From: Cellulosimicrobium cellulans
Lineage (GTDB): Bacteria > Actinomycetota > Actinomycetes > Actinomycetales > Cellulomonadaceae
NCBI RefSeq assembly: GCF_016921195.1
Contig: NZ_JAFGYF010000001.1
Span: 620,001-684,000, forward strand
DNA length: 64,000 nt
Direction: 5' to 3'
Positions within the stretch are counted from its first letter, which is position 1. Every line of letters begins with the position of its first letter. The translations under genes and the position numbers were made by a program. Positions 52,001 to 59,459 of the stretch are shown here, piece after piece. Below the pieces are notes generated by a model that saw only the letters and a list, made by a program, of their open reading frames with translations, was not told where the DNA came from and searched no databases.

Positions 52001-53747
52001 CGGCCGACGCGAGACCGCCCGCGAGGACGAGGCCGGCGACGGCGTACACGGCGAACGTCACGTTGTTGAAGCCGTAGAAGCGCGTGAAGCCGACGACGGC
52101 CGACGTCCCGAGCAGGGACGCCTGCTGGAGCGTCGTCCCGGTCGCGCCGTCGACCGTGAGCACGAGCCACGTGACCCCGGCCAGGGCCGACGGCAGCGCC
52201 CACGGGCGCCGTGGCAGGAGGCGCGAGAGGACCCACGCGACGAGGGCGACGGCGACCGCGCTCACCGCGAGCGCGAGCGTGAGCGCCGGCGCGGGCGCGC
52301 TCCACACCCACCAGCGCGACAGGCTCGCCAGCGACGCCGCGACCGGAGCCGCCGCCGCGACCATGAGGACGGCGGACAGCACGCGCAGGCCGCGCGGCCC
52401 CGGGCCGGGCTCGCGCCCGCGGCGGACGGCGGCGCGGCGCGCCCACAGGACGCCGCCGAGCGCGAGGGCCAGGGTGGCGACGAGGAGACCCACGAGCACG
52501 GGGTAGAGCGTGGGGATGGTGCTGGTGAGGACGTTGAGGTACTGCCGGTTCTCGACCGTCCGGGCGACGTCCATGCGCCGCACCTCGCCGTGCTCCAGGG
52601 CGGCGCCCTCGAGCCCTTCCGTGTTGCCGCCCACCGACTCCACGACGGTCGCCGTCAGGTCGGTGAGCTGGACGATGCCGTCCTTCTGCGTGCTCGGCGA
52701 GTGGAGCCAGCGGCTCGTCGGCTGCCCCTTGCGCCAGTCGACGACGACCTGGAGCCCCGTCTCGCCGACCGGTCCGGCGGACACGCCGGCCACGACGACG
52801 CGCGTGCCGCGGTCGACCTCGTCCATGACCCGGTCGAGCGCCTCGTCGAGCTCGTCGAGGCTCTCGCCGCGGCCGGTGGCCGAGTCGACGATCTCGCCCT
52901 GGTCCACGACGGTCACGTCGCACGCGTCGAGGCCGCCGTCGGGGAGCGTCGCGAGCGAGGGCACGTACCGCTCGACGTGGCCGGCGGCGTCCGCGAGCAT
53001 CACCGCGGCACCCGGTCCGACGGCGGTCGTGCAGACGCCCGTCTCGGCGATCCGGGCCGCGGCGGTCCCGGGGTCGTGCCGCGCCGCCTGCGCGGGCGTC
53101 TCCTCCGTGGCGGGCGCCGTGAGGACGGCCCAGCCGGGGACGTCGGCGGGCCGCGCGTCGGGCGTGGTCGCGCTCGTCGTCGCGACGGTCGGAGTGGGCA
53201 GGGGGAGGCAGCCGCTCGCCGGTTCCTCCGCGTCGGCCGGGAGCGGCTCCCCGGGCTGCTCCGCCGTCTGGGCCGAGACCATGCGTCCCGCCGAGAGCGT
53301 GAGCCACGCGTCGGTCGTGCACACCGTGCGCCCGAGGTTGAGCGACGCGACGGACCCCGTCCGGATCATCGACCACAGCGTGGGCGTCGCGGTGGGGGAG
53401 ACGTCGCTCCAGTACAGGCCGGCCACCGCGACGAGCACGACCGGCCGCGGGTCGTGCGTGGGTGCGGCGGCGAGCGGGTCTGCGGCGTCGACGGCGCCGG
53501 CGGTGTCGGTGCTGCCCGCGGCGTCGAGGACGCCGGGGGCCGCGGCGGTCTCGGTGGCGGCACCTCCCGGCGGGACGGCCGGAGCGGCCGCAACCGGGGT
53601 CGTCGCCGCCGCGGGCCCGGCTGTCGCGAGGAGCGTCAGCAGCAGCGCGACGGCCGTGGCGAGCGCCGCCGTCCGCGGCCCGAGGCTCCGCTCCCGGCGG
53701 GCGGGCTGGGTGCGGGCAGGGGGGAGCGCGGCGGCCGGGAACGTCAC
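49035..53747 (-). CDS. Internally duplicated polytopic membrane protein
   Basis: A 1,570-residue protein made of two homologous halves (about 1-796 and 797-1570). Each half has a signal/anchor helix, an extracytoplasmic phosphatase-like domain (RPVVLVAVAGLYWSDV and RPIVVVGTTGVTWGDV, then AVGPGAAVMLAD and AVGPGAAVVLAD) and about ten membrane helices with FTRFYGFNNVTFAVYAVA or FGARFYGFGNPTFSVYAVA. RSHLGGFVQTVVDG and RSHLGRFVGQVVDG also match. Actinobacterial relatives are normally single units, so this is a head-to-tail duplication. GTG start with TAGGCT 6 nt upstream. Function unknown. Confidence 0.88.
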   Translation of the reverse strand: MTFPAAALPPARTQPARRERSLGPRTAALATAVALLLTLLATAGPAAATTPVAAAPAVPPGGAATETAAAPGVLDAAGSTDTAGAVDAADPLAAAPTHDPRPVVLVAVAGLYWSDVSPTATPTLWSMIRTGSVASLNLGRTVCTTDAWLTLSAGRMVSAQTAEQPGEPLPADAEEPASGCLPLPTPTVATTSATTPDARPADVPGWAVLTAPATEETPAQAARHDPGTAAARIAETGVCTTAVGPGAAVMLADAAGHVERYVPSLATLPDGGLDACDVTVVDQGEIVDSATGRGESLDELDEALDRVMDEVDRGTRVVVAGVSAGPVGETGLQVVVDWRKGQPTSRWLHSPSTQKDGIVQLTDLTATVVESVGGNTEGLEGAALEHGEVRRMDVARTVENRQYLNVLTSTIPTLYPVLVGLLVATLALALGGVLWARRAAVRRGREPGPGPRGLRVLSAVLMVAAAAPVAASLASLSRWWVWSAPAPALTLALAVSAVAVALVAWVLSRLLPRRPWALPSALAGVTWLVLTVDGATGTTLQQASLLGTSAVVGFTRFYGFNNVTFAVYAVAGLVLAGGLASAAIARGRRRLAAWAVVAVGAVTVVIDGWPAFGADFGGILALVPAFAVLALLVGRIRITWLRALVVALATVLVVVVVAVVDWLLPGGRSHLGGFVQTVVDGAALDVIGRKALGAWATLANPLGAVAAVLVVLVAVAVLRPERFRLPEVARAYETWPMLRPLVVALVVVAGVGSVLNDSGVIIAVMVVVVATAMIVPGFLARPAPRQPAGTVPEPGIRRMPTMLATVGGGLLLVVLLASTVLASAGLRPAASAAPAGGEASATRSDAIATDRPIVVVGTTGVTWGDVTSSATPTLHALLTDGAGAGGVSQPTGAASRCTVGGWLALSAGQLAEVATERAPDGAWACPTAQPAPDGADGAQVEGWDDLVALQRGSGYQARLGVLGDALAAAGADGAVCATAVGPGAAVVLADSTGRVARYRDLPAATTAGSDAFACPVTVVDAGDATPPVVDPDLPADERATLRSTLRADRLTAVDATVGAVLDAAPSGTTVLVVDVAGTPGTRPALGTALVRPSSDGPDQSRYLTSAATRTDGVARVLDVPATVLDAAGAAMPARIQDTPLAWGSPRPADATSTADALADLTTRDHVRRAVYTAFVDVPLYAGLVVAGLCLLLAPRAARATGDRARARWARATHWARGAALVVAAVPTAAFLVSLTGWWRFGDQTLAIVVSTVLATAAVAGLGALAPRRPVWLGPGIVAGLTFAVLTLDALVGTPLNRASPLGSAPTFGARFYGFGNPTFSVYAVAALVVAAALAQWLVARGHRYAAAATVGVIGLVTMVVDVWPTLGADLGGGLVVVPAFAVLGLAASGARVTWRRFLLVAAAGVALVAAVGVLDWLRPADERSHLGRFVGQVVDGSAWETLLRKAGYAARSVLGGVPVWLTIAVLVGAALLLFWPRRFTPRWFARTEAAWPLVRPTLLALWIVAVAGSLVNDFGVRIALVALIPAVPLLTVAALHAADEGDGTGEGTGEDPDERTGAAGSASRVGSVAP

Positions 53748-53753
53748 CGGACC

Positions 53754-53759
53754 AGCCTA
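53754..53759 (-). promoter_or_regulatory. -10 hexamer of a leaderless promoter
   Basis: TAGGCT on the minus strand lies 6 nt before the GTG (53747) of the duplicated membrane protein gene. No ribosome-binding site is present. Confidence 0.55.
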
Positions 53760-53871
53760 CGGGGGTGCGTCGCGCCACCCCCGACCGTCGCGGCGGCGTC
53801 GCCGCAGGTCCGCGCGCGACGCTCACGCGGCCTCCACGGCGGCTGCGCGCAATCCCCTGGACGTCCCAATC

Positions 53872-53905
53872 TGTACCCGTGTACAACTTGTACCCATGTA
53901 CAAGT
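53872..53905. promoter_or_regulatory. Double TetR operator before the FBP-TetR operon
   Basis: TGTAC-CCGT-GTACA (53872-53885) is followed at once by the perfect palindrome ACTTGTAC-CCAT-GTACAAGT (53886-53905). Two adjacent sites 13-14 bp apart suggest cooperative binding by the TetR protein encoded second in the operon. Confidence 0.8.
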
Positions 53906-53918
53906 CTTGGATCCGGTC

Positions 53919-54443
53919 GTGCGAGCGCTGACCCGGGCGGAGGTGCGGGCCGCCGTCGTCAACGTCGACCCGACGGAGGGGAGGGTCCGCCTGCCCGGCC
54001 ACTTCGACGAGCTGCGCTGGGACGAGCTCGACTACCTCGGGTGGCGTGACCCGCGCGCGCCGTCGCGCGCCTTCCTCGTGGCGGACGTCGACGGGCGGGC
54101 GCTCGGCGCGGTCCTGCGCCAGAGCCCGAGCCATGCCGAGGTCGGCTCGCGCGCCGTGATGTGCGCGCTGTGCCGGTTCTCGCGGCGGTTCAACGAGGTG
54201 GCGCTCTTCGCGGCGCACCGGCCGTCGACGGACCGGAGGAAGCGGCTCAGCAGCGTGGGCCTCCTGCTGTGCACCGACCTGGACTGCCACCGGAACGTCC
54301 GGGTCGTGCACGCCGGCGGCCCGCTCGACCCCTCGCCGGAGGAGGTCGTGCGGACTCGTCGGGAGGGCCTGCGGGCGCGTACCGTCGCGTTCCTGAACAC
54401 CCTGACCGACGGCGCCCCCGCGGCGCGGACGAGGAGTCGTTGA
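53919..54443 (+). CDS. FBP-type treble-clef zinc-finger protein
   Basis: A 174-residue protein with the C-terminal treble-clef zinc finger found in the FBP family: C82-x2-C85 (CALCRFSRR) and C118-x4-C123 (CTDLDC). The N-terminal domain (LGWRDPRAPSRAFLVADVDG) is typical of these actinobacterial proteins. The finger resembles one in EF-G-binding (FusB-like) proteins, so a ribosome- or EF-G-related role in drug resistance is possible but unproven. The GTG at 53919 is the likely start. The stop overlaps the next ATG by one base. Confidence 0.85.
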   Translation: MRALTRAEVRAAVVNVDPTEGRVRLPGHFDELRWDELDYLGWRDPRAPSRAFLVADVDGRALGAVLRQSPSHAEVGSRAVMCALCRFSRRFNEVALFAAHRPSTDRRKRLSSVGLLLCTDLDCHRNVRVVHAGGPLDPSPEEVVRTRREGLRARTVAFLNTLTDGAPAARTRSR

Positions 54444-55009
54444 TGGCCTACCTGCCGCGCGCGGAGCGTCGGGACTCCATCGTCGCCGCGGCCGCCGCCG
54501 TCGTGCGCCGCGACGGTCTCGGGGCCGTCACCGCGCGCGTCGTCGCCGACGAGCTCGGCGGGTCGCCCGGGCAGATCCACCACCACTTCACGTCGACGGA
54601 CGAGCTGGTCGCCGAGGCGTGGCGGCGGTACGCCGACGAGGAGGTCGCCCGCTTCGAGGACGTGGCACGCGGCCGCTCCGCGCGGGCCGCGGTGGAGCTC
54701 TTCTTCGAGGACCTCCTCGCACCCGGGGGCGACGGGCGGGCGCTCGCCCGCTGGGCGGAGGCCGGGGCGCACGCCCAGCTGCGGCCGGTCGTCGCGCGGG
54801 CGTACGTCGACACGCTCGCGCGGCTGACGGACGTCCTGGCCGACCACCTCGGCGACCGGGGCGACGGGGGCCGCCGGGAGGCCGCGGGGCGCCTGCTCAT
54901 GGTCGGCGTCGGGCTCGCCGGCCTCACCCGGATCGGCGGGGACCGTGTGGTCCCCTCCTCTGCCGTCATAGGGTCGGCGATCGACGCGGAGACGGCCGCG
55001 GCGGGCTGA
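54443..55009 (+). CDS. TetR-family regulator
   Basis: A 188-residue regulator with an N-terminal helix-turn-helix (about 10-55) including VTARVVADELGGSPGQIHHH. It is the second gene of an operon with the FBP protein (TGATG overlap). It probably represses its own operon through the double GTAC palindrome upstream. Confidence 0.9.
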   Translation: MAYLPRAERRDSIVAAAAAVVRRDGLGAVTARVVADELGGSPGQIHHHFTSTDELVAEAWRRYADEEVARFEDVARGRSARAAVELFFEDLLAPGGDGRALARWAEAGAHAQLRPVVARAYVDTLARLTDVLADHLGDRGDGGRREAAGRLLMVGVGLAGLTRIGGDRVVPSSAVIGSAIDAETAAAG

Positions 55010-55046
55010 CCGCGCGACGCCGTCCCGGCGACGCCGGGACAGCGGG

Positions 55047-56180
55047 TCAGGCCGTGCGCACCACGAGCGCCCCCGGGTCGACGCGCGACTCGATCTCGAC
55101 CGCGAGGCCGAGCACGTCGCCGTCGACCTGCGCCTGCTCCCCGCCCTCGACGCGCACGCGCACGCGCCGTGCCCGCGCGTGGTCGATCCGCCCGATCTTG
55201 GCGGGCAGGTCGTTCCGGACGCCGAGACCCTGCATGACGACCTCGCCGAAGAGCTGCGCCCAGCCCACCACGCCACCGCGCGTGTCGACCGCCGCGACGT
55301 CGAGCACACCGTCGTCGATCACGGCGTCGGGCAGGAGCGTGATGCCGCCGGGGAGCCGGCCGCAGTTGCCGATCATGAGCGAGCGCAGGCGCGCGTCGAC
55401 GGGCGGCGAGTCGTCGAGCTGGATGCGGGCGCGCATGCGCCGACCGTGCAGGTGGCGGATCCCGGCGACGAAGTACGCGACCCACCCGACCTTCGCCTTG
55501 AGCTCGTCGTCGGCGTCGGCCACCATCGCGGCGTCGAACCCGAGACCCGCGATGACGAGGAAGATGTGCTCCTTGCCGGGCTCCCGGGCGGGGTCGAGGG
55601 TCGTGCCCTCCACGTCCCCGGGGCCCGCGGGGTCCGCGTACCGCAGGACCGTGACCCAGCCGACGTCGACCGGGCGGTCCGACCCCGCGATCACGACGGC
55701 GAGCGCGGCGCGCGCGTCGCCCACCGGGAGGTCGAGGTTGCGCGCGAGGAGGTTGCCGGTCCCCACCGGGACCAGCCCCATGGTGCGGCCGCTGCCGACC
55801 ATGCCCTCCGCGACCGCCCGGACCGTGCCGTCCCCGCCCACGGCGACGACGACGTCCGCCCCCTGGGCGAGCGCGGCGCGCGTCTGCCCGACGCCCGGGT
55901 CGGCGATCGTCGTCTCGAACCACAGCGGGTCCGGGAGGGCGGCGTCGGCGAAGGCGCGGCGCACCACGGCCTCCAGCCCCGCGACGTCGGGCTTCGACGG
56001 GTTGGCGACGAACGCGACGAGCTCGCGCGGGTCGTCCTCGACCGGGGGCTCCTGGGCGGGGGGCACGTCGCCGTGCGCGCGGCGCTGACGGGTCTGCTGC
56101 GCGCGCAGGCCCAGCGCGACGACGAGTGCCACGACCGCGACGGCGAGCGCCGCGATCGCGAGCCAGAGCGTCCAGGACAT
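55047..56180 (-). CDS. Diacylglycerol kinase-family lipid kinase
   Basis: A 377-residue protein. An N-terminal membrane anchor (about 4-27) is followed by a DAGK catalytic domain with VANPSK (58-63), GGDGT (115-119) and VPVGTGNLLARNLDLP. Such proteins phosphorylate diacylglycerol or related lipids and feed phospholipid recycling. The C-terminal beta domain (VEGGEQAQVDGDVLGLAVEI) is also typical. TACGGT lies 6 nt before the ATG (leaderless), only 49 bp from the serS -10 on the other strand. Confidence 0.9.
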   Translation of the reverse strand: MSWTLWLAIAALAVAVVALVVALGLRAQQTRQRRAHGDVPPAQEPPVEDDPRELVAFVANPSKPDVAGLEAVVRRAFADAALPDPLWFETTIADPGVGQTRAALAQGADVVVAVGGDGTVRAVAEGMVGSGRTMGLVPVGTGNLLARNLDLPVGDARAALAVVIAGSDRPVDVGWVTVLRYADPAGPGDVEGTTLDPAREPGKEHIFLVIAGLGFDAAMVADADDELKAKVGWVAYFVAGIRHLHGRRMRARIQLDDSPPVDARLRSLMIGNCGRLPGGITLLPDAVIDDGVLDVAAVDTRGGVVGWAQLFGEVVMQGLGVRNDLPAKIGRIDHARARRVRVRVEGGEQAQVDGDVLGLAVEIESRVDPGALVVRTA

Positions 56181-56186
56181 GGCGAC

Positions 56187-56246
56187 ACCGTAGCGGGGCC
56201 GGGGCGGGAAAGGACCGCGACCGGCGAGCGCGCGGTTCGTTAGGCT
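56187..56246. promoter_or_regulatory. Two divergent leaderless promoters
   Basis: Minus-strand TACGGT (56192-56187) is 6 nt before the lipid-kinase ATG. Plus-strand TAGGCT (56241-56246) is 6 nt before the serS GTG. The whole intergenic gap is only 72 bp, and neither start has a ribosome site. Confidence 0.65.
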
Positions 56247-56252
56247 GCTGGC

Positions 56253-57536
56253 GTGATCGACCTCCGCCTCCTGCGCGACAACCCCGACATCGTCCGTGCC
56301 AGCCAGGTCACCCGTGGTGACGACCCCGCGCTGGTGGACGCCGCCCTCGACGCCGACGCCCGCCACCGCGCCGCGCTGAGCGAGTTCGAGAGCCTGCGCG
56401 CCGAGCAGAAGTCCCTCGGCAAGCAGGTCGCCCAGGCGCAGGGCGAGGAGAAGCAGGAGCTGCTCGCACGTACCAAGCAGCTCGCGGCCGACGTCAAGGC
56501 GCGCCAGGCCGACGCGGACGCCGCCGGGGAGGAGCTGCGCGGGCTGCTATATCGCATCTCCAACGTCGTCGCGGGCGCGCCCGCGGGCGGCGAGGACGAC
56601 TACGTCGTGCTGCGCGAGGAGGGCACGATCCGCGACTTCGCCGCGGAAGGCTTCACCCCGCGCGACCACCTCGACCTCGGCGAGGGCCTGCGCGCGATCG
56701 ACACCGAGCGCGGAGCCAAGGTGTCGGGCGCGCGGTTCTACTACCTCACGGGTGTGGGCGCGCGCCTCGAGCTCGCGCTGCTCAACGCCGCGATGGACAC
56801 GGCGGTCGCCGCCGGGTTCACGCCCGTCATCACGCCGACGCTCGTGCGGCCCGAGGTCATGCAGGGCACCGGGTTCCTCGGCGCCCACGCGGACGAGATC
56901 TACCGCCTCGAGAAGGACGACCTCTACCTCGTCGGGACGAGCGAGGTGGCGCTCGCGGGCTACCACGCGAACGAGATCGTCGACCTCTCGGACGGGCCGC
57001 TGCGCTACGCCGGCTGGAGCGCGTGCTACCGCCGCGAGGCCGGCTCGCACGGCAAGGACGTGCGCGGCATCATCCGCGTGCACCAGTTCCACAAGGTCGA
57101 GATGTTCTCCTACTGCGACCCGGCCGACGCCGAGGCGGAGCACCAGCGCCTGCTCGGCTGGGAGGAGCAGATGCTGCGCCTCGTCGACCTGCCGTACCGC
57201 GTCATCGACACCGCCGCGGGCGACCTCGGGTCGAGCGCCGCGCGCAAGTTCGACTGCGAGGCGTGGCTGCCCACGCAGCAGCGCTACCTCGAGCTCACGT
57301 CGACGTCCAACTGCACGACCTTCCAGGCACGCCGCCTCAACGTGCGCGAGCGCGTCGAGGTGGACGGCAAGAGCGAGACGCGCACGGTCGCGACGCTCAA
57401 CGGCACGCTCGGCACGACGCGCTGGATCGTCGCGATCCTCGAGAACCACCAGCAGGCCGACGGCTCGGTCCGCGTGCCGGAGGGCCTGCGCCCGTACCTC
57501 GGGGGCCTCGAGGTCCTCGAGCCGGTGGTGGCGTGA
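56253..57536 (+). CDS. serS: Seryl-tRNA synthetase
   Basis: Charges tRNA-Ser. The 427-residue class II enzyme has an N-terminal coiled-coil arm (about 30-100), then the catalytic core with motif 2 ([20 protein letters not shown]) and motif 3 ([19 protein letters not shown]). [15 protein letters not shown] contributes to the active site. The start is GTG with TAGGCT 6 nt upstream and no ribosome site, so the mRNA is probably leaderless. The stop overlaps the next gene's GTG (GTGA). Confidence 0.98.
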   Translation: MIDLRLLRDNPDIVRASQVTRGDDPALVDAALDADARHRAALSEFESLRAEQKSLGKQVAQAQGEEKQELLARTKQLAADVKARQADADAAGEELRGLLYRISNVVAGAPAGGEDDYVVLREEGTIRDFAAEGFTPRDHLDLGEGLRAIDTERGAKVSGARFYYLTGVGARLELALLNAAMDTAVAAGFTPVITPTLVRPEVMQGTGFLGAHADEIYRLEKDDLYLVGTSEVALAGYHANEIVDLSDGPLRYAGWSACYRREAGSHGKDVRGIIRVHQFHKVEMFSYCDPADAEAEHQRLLGWEEQMLRLVDLPYRVIDTAAGDLGSSAARKFDCEAWLPTQQRYLELTSTSNCTTFQARRLNVRERVEVDGKSETRTVATLNGTLGTTRWIVAILENHQQADGSVRVPEGLRPYLGGLEVLEPVVA

Positions 57537-58363
57537 CGGCTCCCCTGGTCCCGGACGACGCGTCCGGGCCGATGCTCGTCGCGCTCGACATCGACGGCAC
57601 GCTCATGTCGTACGACCAGGAGCTGTCGGAGGACGTGCGCGACGCCGTCGCGGACCTGCGCGCCGCGGGCCACCACGTCGTGCTCGCGTCCGGGCGCTCG
57701 CTCATCGCGATCACGCCCGTCGCGGAGATCCTGGGGATCGACCGCGGCTGGGTCGTCGCCTCGAACGGTGCGGTGACGGCGCGGCTGGACCCGGACGAGC
57801 CCGAGGGGTACGCGTTGGAGGACGTCGTCACGTTCGACCCGGGCCCGGCCCTGCGGCTCCTGCGCGAGCACCTGCCCGACGCGCGGTACGCGGTCGAGGA
57901 CGTCGGCGTCGGGTTCCGCATGAACGAGCTCTTCCCCGACGGCGAGCTCGACGGCGTGCACCGCGTCGTCGAGTTCGACGAGCTGTGGTCGGGCGAGGTC
58001 ACGCGCGTCATCGTCCGCTCGCCGGGGTCGACGAGCGAGCAGTTCCACGAGCTCGTCGAGCGCCTCGGCCTGGACGACGTGACGTACGCCGTCGGCTGGA
58101 CGGCGTGGATGGACATCGCGCCGCTGGGCGTCACGAAGGCGACCGGGCTCGAGCTCGTGCGGCGCGCGCTGCACGTCCAGCCCCACCGGACCGTCGCGGT
58201 CGGCGACGGGCGCAACGACGTCGAGATGCTCCGCTGGGCGGCCCGCGGCGTCGCGATGGGTCACGCGGACGCCGTCGTGCAGGCCGCAGCCGACGAGGTC
58301 ACCGGCTCGATCGAGGACGACGGCGCGGCCCACCTCCTGCGCGGCCTCCTGCCCGCGAGGTAG
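57533..58363 (+). CDS. Cof-type HAD phosphatase
   Basis: A 276-residue HAD-IIB hydrolase. The nucleophile motif is [13 protein letters not shown] (D19, D21), the Lys motif follows [11 protein letters not shown], and motif IV is [13 protein letters not shown] large C2-type cap lies in the middle (about 90-200). Substrates in this group are sugar phosphates or flavin-type phosphates. It is co-transcribed with serS. The last codons (ending PAR) and the TAG stop lie in the first unit of repeat array E. Confidence 0.92.
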   Translation: MTAPLVPDDASGPMLVALDIDGTLMSYDQELSEDVRDAVADLRAAGHHVVLASGRSLIAITPVAEILGIDRGWVVASNGAVTARLDPDEPEGYALEDVVTFDPGPALRLLREHLPDARYAVEDVGVGFRMNELFPDGELDGVHRVVEFDELWSGEVTRVIVRSPGSTSEQFHELVERLGLDDVTYAVGWTAWMDIAPLGVTKATGLELVRRALHVQPHRTVAVGDGRNDVEMLRWAARGVAMGHADAVVQAAADEVTGSIEDDGAAHLLRGLLPAR

Positions 58364-58430
58364 AGCCCAGGTCCTACCTCGCGGTACCTGGGCTCTACCT
58401 CGGCGGACCGGGGCTCTACCTCGCGGGGAC
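58354..58430. repeat. 21-bp repeat array E between convergent HAD and map genes
   Basis: One forward unit (58354-58373) faces three reverse units with TA steps at 58375, 58396 and 58417. CGAGGTAGAGCCCAGGT (58356-58372) pairs exactly with ACCTGGGCTCTACCTCG (58386-58402), a 17-bp stem with a 13-nt loop. The TAG stop of the HAD gene (58361-58363) is inside this stem. Confidence 0.85.
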
Positions 58431-58432
58431 GG

Positions 58433-59224
58433 TCAGTCGCGGGGCTCGCGCGCGGTGAGGACGACGGGGCCGTCCTCCGTGATCGCGACGGTGTGCTCGC
58501 TGTGGGCGCCGCGCGAGCCGTCGGCCGAGCGCAGGGTCCAGCCGTCGGGGTCGGTGTAGATCTCGTCCGTGGTCTCGAGGAACCAGGGCTCGATCGCGAT
58601 GACGAGGCCCGGCTTGAGCGGGAACCCACGCTTGCGGCGGCCGTCGTTGGGGATGTGGGGCTCGCCGTGCATCGTCCGGCCCACGCCGTGCCCGCCGAAG
58701 TCGGTGTTCACCGAGTAGCCCGCGGCGTGCGCGACGTCCGCGATCGCGGCGGAGATGTCGCCGACCTTCTTGCCCGGCTGCGCGGCCGCGATGCCCGCCT
58801 CGAGCGCGCGCTCGGTCGTCTGGATGAGCTTCGCGTCCGCTTCGCCGAGCGCACCCGCGCGCGGCGTGCCGACGACGAACGACAGCGCCGAGTCCGCGAC
58901 CCACCCGTCCACGGACGCGGCGAAGTCGATGCTCAGCAGGTCGCCGTCGCGCAGCGCGTAGTCGTGGGGGAGGCCGTGCAGCACGGCGTCGTTGACCGAC
59001 GTGCAGATCACCTTGCCGAACGGGCTCGCGCCGAACGACGGGTGGTAGTCGATGTAGCAGGACTCGGCCCCGCGGTCCCGGATCATCTTGTGCGCGACCT
59101 CGTCGAGCTCGAGCAGGTTCGTCCCGACCTTGGTGGCGGCGCGCACCGTGGTGAGGACGTCGGCGACGAACCGCCCCGCGGGTCGCATCTGGTCGATCTC
59201 CCGCGGGGTCCTGAGCTCGATCAT
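58433..59224 (-). CDS. map: Type I methionine aminopeptidase
   Basis: Removes the initiator methionine from new proteins. The 263-residue product has the metal ligands of the pita-bread fold: the Asp pair in IDFAASVDGWVADSA, His in GHGVGRTMHGEPHI, Glu in AIEPWF and Glu in SEHTVAI. The substrate His is in HGLPHDY. ATG codons at 59227 and 59224 are adjacent; the second has better spacing from GGAAGGA. Convergent with the Cof phosphatase gene across array E. Confidence 0.96.
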   Translation of the reverse strand: MIELRTPREIDQMRPAGRFVADVLTTVRAATKVGTNLLELDEVAHKMIRDRGAESCYIDYHPSFGASPFGKVICTSVNDAVLHGLPHDYALRDGDLLSIDFAASVDGWVADSALSFVVGTPRAGALGEADAKLIQTTERALEAGIAAAQPGKKVGDISAAIADVAHAAGYSVNTDFGGHGVGRTMHGEPHIPNDGRRKRGFPLKPGLVIAIEPWFLETTDEIYTDPDGWTLRSADGSRGAHSEHTVAITEDGPVVLTAREPRD

Positions 59225-59379
59225 CATGGTCCTTCCGGTTCGCAGGTGGGGCGCCCGACGGCGGCGCGGCCGGCTTGAGCGGTGCCGAGCGGTGGCGCGT
59301 GACGGGCCCGTCCACGATATCGGTCCACCGCGCCCGCGGTGGGCGGGTGCGAGCGCGGCGCGAGCCGACCGGCCGCGGC

Positions 59380-59391
59380 GCAAGCGCTTGC
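59380..59391. promoter_or_regulatory. LacI-type operator upstream of the lacI-family gene
   Basis: GCAAGCGCTTGC is a perfect 12-bp palindrome with the central CG of LacI-family sites. It lies 69 bp before the regulator start, fitting autoregulation. Confidence 0.75.
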
Positions 59392-59459
59392 ACCGATCTG
59401 CTCACGATGCGGCACGGCGCCTCGCCACCCGGCGTCCCGGCGTGGCAGCATCACCCGTC

